Source: Epiperipatus broadwayi
Taxonomy: Eukaryota > Onychophora > Udeonychophora > Euonychophora > Peripatidae
DNA: 64,000 nt
Direction of reading: 5' to 3'
Assembly: GCA_028023455.1 (NCBI GenBank)
Contig: JAQFVV010000013.1
Coordinates: 14,270,258 to 14,334,257, forward strand
Each line of letters opens with the position of its first letter. The stretch's first letter is position 1. Made by a program: the position numbers and the translations under genes. Below the pieces are notes generated by a model. The model made no database searches. It was not told the DNA's origin and saw only the letters and a program-made list of their open reading frames with translations. Positions 51,098 to 61,950 of this stretch are shown here, one piece after another.

Positions 51098-53085
51098 TGT
51101 TTACTTCAATAAATATTATTATTATTATTATTAACTTAAGTACTTTGGTTTGCCAATTGCATAAATCATTATAAAACTACTTTATGACCTCAAGCGCCAA
51201 TCTTATATTACTTAAGAATTATACTGGGAGAGCTGGAATACCAATATGGAAACTAGAAGACAGTAGCCTTGACTAGCTCACTCAGGGCGGGTGATTAACA
51301 AATCAAAGGGCTTTTACTATACTAAAATATGTTTGATAAAATATTCTAAATTCCTTATGCTTTCATAAAACCAGACCTAAATAAATATACACTTCATTTA
51401 AAATTTTATACAATATTTTATTTATACCATGATTAAATATTATTTGGTTTTGTGCTATTAATTTACTGGAAAAAATGCATGCATATATACACTGCTTAGA
51501 TATGTATAAAATTTGATAAATAAGACATATATCAGATTCATATGGGTGTGAAAAATTCATTTTAGATTTCTCACAAAAGTTTATGCAGATCGTTTATGAA
51601 AAGAAAGTTTATAAAGAAAAATTTGTGAAGAATTAAAAAAAAATGCTATTTGAAACACTAAATAGTATATTGTCGAATGTGCACATAGCTGAATTACTTT
51701 TCTTCCCCGGGGAAAGTGACGAATTACCAAAAGTAAAAATTTCCATTCGTTTTAAAATTATTTATTATACTTTATGTAGTGGCGATCAGATTGGATTATT
51801 CATTCCGGCTGTCCTATATGCTTGTTTGATCTTGTTTGTTGATTTCATTCTTTTTAGGATTTAATTTAGACTTCGGAGCAATTAGTTTCCGTCTTCAATG
51901 GTCACTCTTCTTGCAGCAACCTTCGGACCATCATGAGGCATGATTACACAGGCCAACATGCTTACACCTTCTTAAGCCAGCTTGCACATAATTCTACAAG
52001 ACATTTTCAATCAATTCTTGACCACAGCACTCGACTAAAAAAAATTAGCAATAGAATCCCAACTTCTTATCATTTTTTCGTTTTATAGTCCACCCCCTCC
52101 ATCTGTTCTAGAAATTTCTCTTCTATTTTTCCAGCCTTTCAAATCCACATTCTTCCAAATAATAGCTAAAAGCTTTTAGCACCTCAAAAAATATTTTCCC
52201 TTTCCTTTTGTTTTGATCTAAATTCTTTTGAATCTAAAACAAATCTCCATAATTTAAATTCTTCAGATATAGATCAAGTGCTTTTTGATTTTTTTTTTTT
52301 CATTTAATTTCTCCAAATAAAACTTTGTTACTTCCATCTTGGAATTAAAAAATATTTCTATCTGCATTTTTCTTTTAATTCTATTAATATTGTCATTCCA
52401 TACAGCACTATATATATGCGTTTCCATAAAACAAACACACCCCCTACTCCTGTTTATTTTCAACTTCTTAAATATCTATCTAGTTATAACTTTGTATATG
52501 AAAAAGAAATAAATTCACTTAATTAATTGGGCCATATTGACGCATATATAGGAAAGTTTACTTTTTGAAACAGGGATTGAACTCAGCCCTGTTTCAATTG
52601 AGACAATACAACCCATTTGTCATATATCTACATGTCTGATAGGTCAAAGATTATATTTAAACGAAGAAATCCTTTTAATAGTTTCAAAAAACTTTAAGTG
52701 AGAGAATGCTTCACTGAGTATTATAGCTAACAATAAATTGGTAATAATAATTTAGTATCTTAGCATTTATTACAAAATAACAAATATTGTGTGGTGTGCA
52801 TATATGTGCTCACACAAATTACATTAAAATATTATTATACCTTCAAAATGAAATACTTGGAATTTCTGAAAGTATGAAATTAAAGAATTTCTTAATCTGC
52901 TAAGGAAAATGGGTATTCTGCTTTTTGGCCTAGACAAATTGTCTACAATTTTCAAAAGTAATTTGAAATCACATTAAACAATGGATTTCTCCTTAATTAA
53001 AATATATTTTACATAAGTAGGAAGTAATGTTTAACAAATTCTATTATATATAAGCCACTGGATATTTTGATAAGCTATTAAAAAA
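51098..53085. other. Non-coding DNA with a C+T-rich patch (possible minus-strand coding remnant)
   Basis: About 51860-52480 has a C+T-rich plus strand like the CR1-like LINE. On the minus strand it has a short frame CVCFMETHIYSAVWNDNINR continuing with KMQIEIFFNSKMEVTKFYLE (52463-52263). It could be ORF1 debris of a related LINE, but no diagnostic motif is present. The small frame at 51643-51864 (plus) shows no recognisable domain. Everything else is AT-rich. Confidence 0.35.
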
Positions 53086-54135
53086 TAATCACTACAAATT
53101 TTAACACAAGGTTACAACTTTATAAAAATAAGAGCGGCTATCTTATCTTCAACCTACTTTCTAATTATATAGACAAATCTAATACATTTTGATTTGAGAG
53201 TGTGAAGCTAGTAAGTTCTTCACTAATTAAGTCCACTACCTTGTTTAGAAATCAACATTCATGAAATCTTTTGATTCACAGTGAGTTAATATTTGGATCT
53301 TATAATTAGAAATATTTTTAATCAATTTAAAGTTGTAAACATTAATTCTTATTAAGTGCGTGGTCAGCACATAATTACATATAAGACTTTAATCTTAATA
53401 CTATGCACCTTGAGTGCTTAATTTTACCATGAGAGGGACCTCTACAAATCTTAACACAAGATTATGTATGACTTTATAAAAATAAGATTGGCCATCTTAT
53501 CTTCAACCTTCTTTCTAATTATATAGGCAAATCTAAAGCATTTTGATTTGAGAGTGTGAAGCTAGTAAGTTCTTCATTAATTAACTCCACTACCTCATTT
53601 AGAAATCAACAATTTGTGAAATCTTTTGATTCACAGTGAGTTAATATTTAGGTCTTATAATTAAAAATATTTTGAATCAATTTAAAGTTGTAGATATTAA
53701 TTCTTATTAAGCACATAATTACATATAAGACTTTAACCTTGATACTATGCACATTGAGTGCTTAATTTTATCATGACAGAGACCTCTACAAATCTTAACA
53801 TAAGATTACAACTTTATAAGACCTAAATATTAACTTGCTGTGAATTGAAAGATTTCACAAATATTGATTTCTAAATGAGGTAGTGGACTTAATTAGTGAA
53901 GAATTTACTAGCTTCACACTCTCAAATCAAAATGCTTTAGATTTGCCTATATAATTAGAAAGTAGGTTAAAGATAAGATGGCGACTCTTATCTTTATAAA
54001 GTCATAATCTTGTATTAAGATTTGTTGAGGTCCCTCTCAAAGTAAAATTAAGCACTCAAGGTGCATAGTATTAAGGTTAAAGCTTTATATATAACTATAT
54101 GCTGACCATGTATCTAATAAGAATTAATGTTTAAA
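53086..54135. repeat. Three copies of a 350-bp unit: two direct, one inverted
   Basis: Unit 1 (about 53086-53443) and unit 2 (about 53444-53785) are direct repeats sharing CTTTATAAAAATAAGA, CATTTTGATTTGAGAGTGTG, TTTTGATTCACAGTGAGTTA and GCACATAATTACATATAAGA. A third begins (53786-53820) and then switches at TTATAA into an inverted copy of about 53339-53660, which spans the unit 1/unit 2 junction and ends near 54131. The inverted part therefore copies an already duplicated array. No coding frame is evident. Confidence 0.85.
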
Positions 54136-54811
54136 AAATAATGGTGTTTCAATGTCACATACAAACTATTTGAAAAAGAATTTAAAATACATATTTTACT
54201 TTTTAATTCGAATAGAACATTACTATTTTTCACAATGTCTTGTAGAAAACCTATCAAAAACTTTGTTATCTTAAATGTAATATTTTAGAGAAATTTCAAA
54301 TATGTCAAATAAAAAACAACTTTTAGAATATAAATTGCAATACCCTTTATCCTATCTATTTTAAAATGTAAAAAAAAATTTTGAAATATAAACTATCAAT
54401 TATCACAATAAAGAAACGTTAATTTTAAAATCTTAACTTATTTTTATCACATTTGTTTTATATATATAAAATATTCAGTACTAAATTTCAAGGAAATAAT
54501 ATTAATAAAAGATTTTTATAATAAAGGATTTCAGATTATGATCTTAATGATATCTGGATTGGAATAATAGCTTCATATTTAGTTTAAAATGAATGTTGTA
54601 AAAATAAACTTTTTCATTTGCAACATTTCTGAATCTCTTATTTAAAATTTCTATCTCAGAAAAGCGGAAAAAAGTGTAATCAATTCTTTTGATTTTGTTT
54701 TAGGATAAAAATGTTAAAATAAAAGGCAAAAAAAAAAATTTCTGTCAATAAAATTGAATATCTTCTTTATTATTAAGATTAAAATGTTCATTATATTTTA
54801 AAAGAGTAACT
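54136..54811. other. AT-rich non-coding DNA
   Basis: Nothing recognisable. Confidence 0.5.
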
Positions 54812-55067
54812 TGTGAGAGCAATATACCTAGATGTTAGGATCTGATGCAACCCTCAAGAAGCTATATTTTACCTATTTAGTCAATTATAAAGTTATAAGT
54901 CCAAGATAAAAACACAATAATGTTTTCAATCCAAGTTAATTCATTTGTATAATTATATAGATGTGAACCCAGTTTGATATCTATACATTTTTTTAATTTT
55001 ATGAAAACCACATTTATCATAATTTAATGGGAATGAATGTGTAAGTGATGATCATGTAATGTTTTAA
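54812..55067. mobile_element. Foldback family F, copy 7, fragment
   Basis: Starts inside the left arm (GTGAGAGCAATATACCTAGA, GATGCAACCCTCAAGAAGC). It continues through AATGTTTTCAATCCAAG and GATATCTATACATTTTT to the distal terminal block GTGATGATCATGTAATGTTT. The GGCAAAACTC termini are missing. More diverged than copies 1-5. Confidence 0.7.
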
Positions 55068-58000
55068 TGGTTTTATATTATATTTTGTTAATTATAATAA
55101 AATAAACATTATTTTTGACAGAAATGGCACAATACAAGATCTAGTAGAAAAATATAAAATTTCACCATGGCTATAAATATTTTTCAAATATGTATTAATT
55201 ATTCTATGAATTTATTTATAATGTGTTACTTTGTATAACTTCCATTGATCATTTTTGGAATTTTGAGTATTTATTATATATTTTTGTAATTATCGATGTA
55301 AACCTTTCTTAGTATTAAATATATTACCATTGGCATACATAATACTTAAATCTAAGATACTGAATGTTAAAAGCAATATAAATTCAAATTGACACTTGAT
55401 TATATAAATACTTGAATTAAGAAAGTGATTGCATGTGCTTTAATTCTAAAATTTATCAAAAAGTACTTCAATTGATAACTTCTAATTATTTCTGTATAGT
55501 ATTTTTCTATTATACCAATAAATCAAAGATTTGAGTGATAGGCACTAACACTGATGGAACGTACTCAACAAATGATTGGAATGACCTAAAATTGTTATAT
55601 GGGTTATACATCTGCAATAGAGTGCTGTCAAAAGATATTTTATAGAAAAGAACATTTTATAAGACTATTTATAAATTATATTAAATGCAATCTTCATTGG
55701 ACAAAGTTGAAAGATATGATTTTAAAAATATTAATATGAATTTGTTAATATATTACTTTTTGTCAATATTTTTGAAAAGTTTAAAACCAGAAGTATATCA
55801 TTTTCTTTTTGTGATTAATTTGAAGATATAATATTACCATATAATGAGATCAACAAGAACACTGTGATCATAGGACTTTCTTTAGCTTCATTTAATGATA
55901 TTTTATCATCATTAATTTATGATATGTTTATATTATATTGGTATAGGAGAAATGTAGAGCTATTATACAAAACTAAACAAAAAGTTTTAAATTTTTGTTT
56001 TTTATGGCATAAAAGATGCTATTAAGAATCAGAGCAGTCATCAGTTAATTATTTTTATCTTATATTATTTGATCAAAGATAAAAATCCAGAATGGTGTAC
56101 TCTTTCTCATGAATCCTGTAAATCAAATAATGTATGCTTTGACTATTATTTCTTGATTAATCAACCTTATATATTAAGAGCTACTTTTTTTATTGAAATC
56201 AAGTCAGTAAAGACTTCTATTTGGAATAATAAAAATGCAAACCATTTAATCAATGTATGAGAGAAACCTAATTTGCACATTTTAAAAAGAAATATATATT
56301 AATAATAATACAAACTCCATACAAAAAAAAAATGTTGATCTAAAACAAAATTCAACAACCAAAATACAAGCATATTAAAAATGTAAAACATATAAATATT
56401 ATTTAGCATAATTCAACTAATAATGTAAACATTTTTTTAAAAAAAAGTCAAATAATTGGTATTAGTTAATAAAGAAAAAATAGAATGGGAATGATTAACA
56501 ATGTAGAATTTTTCTCATAAAATACATAATATAATTTGGAAAAAGTGATGATAACAATCTTAATATTTATACATGGAGCATTTTGCAATGGCCAATAAAT
56601 TTAGAAATTTTTGGAATTTATAATGAAATAAGTAGATTCAGTAATAATTAGAAAATTTAATAGTACTTAGTTGAATAATTTGGAAAGGAGCCCATTTCAA
56701 TGTATAATGTTGTATTTCCTATTGCTTTAAATGTAACCTTTTAAAGTACTTTTATTGATTTTGGAAAGTCTGTTTGTTTATTAACTTTCAATCTTTTTCA
56801 AGTTAGGATGAAATTTTAAAATTGAATTTTAATATATTTAAATTCAATAGAATTGCTTAAAATGATATATAACAAGCCACAACACCCTAATCCATTTGAA
56901 ATACTTATCTTTTCAGTATGTTAGCTAGTTTGATAGATATAGAAAAATATTCAATAATTTCATGATTTGCAATTAACAATTATTTTGAGAATTTTCATTT
57001 GTTTTAAATAATGGTTGTGAGATAGCAGTTTATTTTTTTGTTTTCAATTTAATAACACTTTTAAGACCATTTTAAACTATTACTGTATATATCATATTTA
57101 GTATGTGTACATAATTATATAAGTATAATAAATTAGTAACTAGGTTATTTATTTAAAAGTGTTTCAATTTTTATTTTTTAAAAAAAAAGGAAATTAGAAA
57201 AATAGCATTATTTAAAACAATCATGAACTTTTGCAAAATTTTTCCTTTAAAATTTTTTAAAAAATAACTGTTTTAAAGTAAAAATAAATCTATCAATTTA
57301 AATAGAAAACTTAATTACTGATTTATTATACATATATAATTATGCACACATAATAAATATAATACATAGATTAAGAGTATAAAATAAAAATTTATATAAC
57401 AATAAAAGTATATATATAAAGAGAGAGCAACTTATTACAGAAATATCTAATAACTTACATAAACTATATATGTGATATTACTTTAAAGTAAAATTATATG
57501 TATTAAGTGAAGTTCATTTACAATATATTATATAGACATACTAAACATGATATATATTGTAATGGTCCAGGTTTTCCACCATAAGAGGGAGGACACATCT
57601 AAGTATGGTCAGACTAAGGTCTTCATGTAGGATGTTGTGAATTATGCAATGAAGTAACTAACCAATGATCATATCCATCTTCAATGGGCTAACTCTTGGT
57701 TTACTCACTAAATCTAGATATAATTTAGGCTAGTTCATCTATCTCTCATCCCTCTTTTGGAATTCATTACACCTCAGTATTTGAGCTCAGGGAGAATATT
57801 GCCTTTGGCTCTCTTTAGGGGTGAATTTATTTAAAGTAACAACTCAATTTTAATGACCTGAGACACATCCAATCCCACCATGTGTGTGTGCTTATGTATA
57901 TGCTTAAACAATTAAATTAATGAGTGGATGTATGGATGAGAACCAGAGACCAAATTAATTTTTAAACAAAATTTATTAACAATTTTATTATTAACAGATA

Positions 58001-59942
58001 AAAAAATGAAAATATTGTCTACATAGCAAAAGGTGTGTTTAGATGTGTCTCACATGCATCTCTACCATTTTGAAAATCAAAATATGCACTAAACCAATCC
58101 ATTCCCTAAGGTAGATATGCATGCAGACACTCCCTATATACAAAATTAATAAGGCATAAATAAAATGCAATAAACAAGAAAAAAAATTCTTTCTTTATCA
58201 AGAAGATGGCTGAGAAATTCAATAATTATTTACAGTATAAGTTCACAATATTCATTAGTTCCATGATCTGCTTTTTGCTGGAAAAATCTTCTCTAAAACT
58301 CCCTAAATTATCAGAAAAGAGACTTTAACACAAGAGCATTAGTCTAACACACTGAAGAATTAAATAAAACAATTGTTAGTTGAACATAAATAAATAGACA
58401 AACACATCAATTCTGTCTTGTCTTGGTGATTGCAAATTAATATTGAAGAATAAAAATTTTTTTTACCTTCAACCATATTACATGATGAAGATGATGGTGA
58501 TGAGCAATCATTGAGTTGCTATGGAAGGCATCAATCTAAATTTTATTTACAAAGAAAATAAAAATAAACCCCTTTGAATTTGGTAAACCTTCATCTCCGC
58601 ATTTCTTTGCTTCTCTTGTAATAAGCTCTCCTGATTGCAAAACACATTAAAGATTTCAAATGTTGGACTAATAAGAACAGAATTCTACAAACAAAATAAA
58701 AAAATACATAACATATCATGATAACCTTGATTTTGTTTGAAATTCCTGAATTAATGTTTATAATTTAAATGTCAAAGTCTTTATGGATGCGATCCATTCT
58801 GATCTACTTTTTCCAAATCCTCTGGTAACACTTGGACAAGGTTGCTTCCATTTCTTTTGACATCCAGATTAGGCATTTTGAGGCATTACTTATGGATAGG
58901 AGCTACAGAATCCCATACTCTGGCATCTAAGATAGTCCCTGGTCCTATGGCACATTTGTTTAGCAAGCACGCATAGTTCACTAACTGCAGAAAAAGAATT
59001 TAAATCTTTTTTAGCTTATGGTTGGTGTTAAACAGTGTGCACAAATAAAAATCTTATTTCATTATTTCTTAGTGTGTGCTGGCTATATATAGAACATTTC
59101 TTTTCTTTGTTGCTATCACTTTATCTAAAAACAACAGCTTTTGTTTTCATTCCATTTCAGTTGATTATAACACTTTTGTTAATCTTGTCAAAAAAAATTT
59201 CCAGCACTTTAAATTCTTACACTGAATGGATATTATTTTCAAACATGTCATCCATTTTATTCTCATTCAAAAAAAACCATTAGCTTTTTTTAAGCAGCAT
59301 GGACTTGAATTTTGGCTTGTCTTTTTATGCTAGAGCACATTATCACTATACATGCCCATTGTTATGTGACCTATTGGATGAATATATTATGTAACAAGAT
59401 TATATAATAAATTTATGTAGTAGAATTCTGTTGTCACTTTCCAACACTTGGTTGCTAAGATATTTACTCAATCCAAGGTCATCACCACACCAACAAACTC
59501 AGTCTGTTTCCGTAATGTCTACAGATCAATAAACAGGTCACAATTTGTATATATATATGTCTTTTATTTTAAGATAAAATTTCTTTCTTTTTATTAAAAA
59601 AGGGCTTTGATTTTATTTCAATCCTACTTGGGTTTGGCACTTATTACACAAACTCCATGTATGTATGCATTTATATGTTTGTTCACCTATTAAAATAAAT
59701 ATTAGGTATTCAACTCATTACTTTAGTTCACGTTCAACTTTTTTTTGTTTAGCTTGCTATGGTCAACATATTTGTAAGCTATCCTTACAATACATAAGAA
59801 GTATACATTTTAACTTATTGCAGAAATATTTGAGGATAAGTACTCAGTCAATTTAAAGGATGATATAGTTTTACATTTTCATTTATTGTGTCAATACTAA
59901 AAACTTAAAAACAATAGAGATAAAAAGTTTTTTTTATATTAA
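55068..59942. other. Mainly AT-rich non-coding DNA
   Basis: No recognised gene. A less AT-rich patch lies at about 57555-57900 (contains GGTCCAGGTTTTCCACCATA); it has no open frame or motif I know. A possible exon at 58890-58987 on the minus strand is listed separately. The frames at 56069-56260, 59035-59283 and 59665-59856 have AT-driven composition and no domain resemblance. GATGAAGATGATGGTGATGA at 58482-58501 is a short simple repeat. Confidence 0.4.
58890..58987 (-). other. Possible exon, unrecognised
   Basis: On the minus strand, TTTAAATTCTTTTTCTGCAG directly precedes TTAGTGAACTATGCG, which is a textbook 3' splice site. The following 33 codons are open (LVNYACLLNKCAIGPGTILD then ARVWDSVAPIHK) and end at AAGTAATG, where a weak donor (AA|GTAATG) coincides with the stop. 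Composition is unlike the AT-driven chance frames around it. No protein family recognised; it could also be a dispersed repeat. Confidence 0.2.
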
Positions 59943-60199
59943 AAATGCTTTTATTGACTGTGCACCCAAAAGAAATAAAAATAATTGTTTCTTCAACCAC
60001 AATTGGAGTTTTTAGATTTAAGTTGAAATGGGGCAGTCAGAAATTAATATAGTCAATTCCTATTTTTTATAACAAGGGATTGACTTACTTAATTTCTGGA
60101 TCCCCATGCTTTTAATTAAAATTAAATCTAAAAACTCTAATAATAGTTAAAGGAACAATCATTTTATTTCTTTTTAGTGCATGGTCAATAAAAGCATTT
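59943..60199. mobile_element. Symmetrical MITE, about 257 bp
   Basis: The whole element is an imperfect palindrome. AAATGCTTTTATTGACTGTG (left end) matches the reverse complement of CATGGTCAATAAAAGCATTT (right end). The inner blocks GAGTTTTTAGATTTAA and TTAAATCTAAAAACTC pair, as do AGTCAGAAATTAATATAGTC-like segments around the centre near 60070. A+T flanks (ATATTAA left, TTAATAT right) are compatible with a TA or TTAA target. It has no coding capacity. Confidence 0.8.
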
Positions 60200-61479
60200 A
60201 ATATATATTGAAACAGACATGTTGTTTCACATATATAATTGGAGGTGATTTCCCACAATTTAAAACTGTTGAAATAAAATTTTAAAAAAAGCTACGCAGT
60301 TTTCAAGAATAAAAGTTAAAACAAAGAAACAAAGAAATGACAGCAATTTAAAAATTAATATTTTAAAATATTAAAAGTACTGTTAAAATGTATTTTACAA
60401 AGGTTTAATGTTTGCAGGTTAAAAATAGGAAGCCTGCAATTAACAATTTAATTTAAAAAAAAGATTGTCATGGGCATAAAAATCAATAGATGTTCTTCAA
60501 AAACATCAGATAAGAGTTATCAGAATCTGTTCCAGCTAAAAGTGGATGGCCAATGATGATGGAAATAAACACATGGGCCTCTGAGAAGTTTATGATCACC
60601 AATTGATGCTAGATCAATCCAAAGACTGATAGATAAGAAAAACATAAAGTGATAAATAGGGGAGTAGAGATTGCTTAAGGAGATTTTGTAGCAGACATAT
60701 TAGAATGCCTCAAAACTGTTACTAGTGGACTAATGAAATCCAGATTATATGACTACCAGTCCAAAAAAGCTTAGAGCACCATGAATAATAAAATGAGGAA
60801 CCTGTAACTTAATAAAATATTAAATGAAGAAACAAGTGGTTAAAATATATCTTCAAATGTCTGAGTAATAGAAAATAGCTTTTCTCTCTCCTCTGTCATT
60901 TATTCAGTTATGAAGTAAAATAAAATCAAGGCCTGTGAACTGGCCATCGACTTCTTAAGTTCTCAGAAAACCTCTTATTATATGACTTTTATAATACATA
61001 AAAATATTTTGTAAAATGTATTCATTAAGTTAAATTACAAAATAAGAAATGTCACTTTTTTTAAATTGATTGATTGTAAGTAATACAAAATAAAAACACA
61101 TTTATTTTAAATGACTAATTTTTATGTGGCGCATGCATTCTGGAATAATAAGATAATCTATGCATTATTAAAAGATGAACTAAATATGCAAAAATGATTT
61201 TGCTAATCTGAAAATAATTCTATAATGAAATTCATACTAATTAGTATCTTCATAAAATAAATTATTTATAATGAAAATGACATTTATTATTTTAGAAAAT
61301 GCTTGGATAAAATTAATTAAATCTGGATCCACACACATAAATTAAGGAAATGTTTATGTAAGTGAATAAGAAATTATAGATTAAAAATTGATATGTAGAA
61401 TAATGATGAATAGGTACATACATACTGAAATAAATGGTAGATGTGAATTAAGAAATATTAATAAAATGCTTCCAAATAC
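60200..61479. other. Non-coding DNA with a less AT-rich patch
   Basis: A patch near 60470-60790 is purine-rich on the plus strand and contains GATGATGGAAATAAACACAT and AGACTGATAGATAAGAAAAA. It may be RT-element debris but shows no diagnostic motif. A small hairpin with GCAGGTTAAAAA and GCCTGCAATTAAC lies near 60415-60445. Confidence 0.35.
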
Positions 61480-61785
61480 TGATTCCAAACTGCACTGATA
61501 TGAAGAGTAAGTGATTCAAACCCACACCTATATATTAAGTAATAATAAATCTCTTCCAAATAATGACTTCAAACTACACTGATATGATGAATAAGGTTCA
61601 AACCCACACTTATATAATATGTTAAGTAATAATAAATATCTTTCAAAATTGCACCTGTATGATGAATACATGGTTCAAACCCACACCTATATAATGTTAC
61701 TCCCACATAATGACTCAAAACCATATCTATATGATGAATAAGTAACTCAAACCCACACTTGTGTAATATGTTAAATAAAAACAAA
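61480..61785. repeat. Degenerate tandem repeat, unit about 75-80 bp, four copies
   Basis: The motif TTCAAACCCACACCTATATA recurs near 61516, 61595, 61674 and (as CTCAAACCCACACTTGTGTA) 61747. Each is preceded by a TGATGAATA or TGAAGAGTA block and followed by TTAAGTAATAATAAAT-like sequence. Units differ by substitutions and small indels. The GTTCAAACCC core looks like a tRNA T-loop/B-box but no tRNA fold is present. Confidence 0.8.
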
Positions 61786-61950
61786 TATTTCAAGATACTG
61801 GAATTAAAATAAATACTTCAAGATACCTGGATTAGACTAAATACTTCAAGATACCTGGATTAAAACAAATATTCTAGATACCTGGATTAAAATAAATACT
61901 TCAAGATACCTGGATTAGAACACATATGTCAAGATACCTAGATAAATTAA
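61786..61950. repeat. Minisatellite, unit about 29-31 bp, about five copies
   Basis: Consecutive units contain CAAGATACCTGGATTA followed by AAATAAATACTT (with variants such as TTCTAGATACCTGG and CAAGATACCTAGAT). It directly follows the 75-80-bp tandem repeat. Confidence 0.9.

Noticed and set aside
61500-61780. Possible tRNA genes, because of repeated GTTCAAACCC
   Set aside because: No matching acceptor stem, D-arm or A-box at the right spacing; the motif recurs with the period of the tandem repeat.
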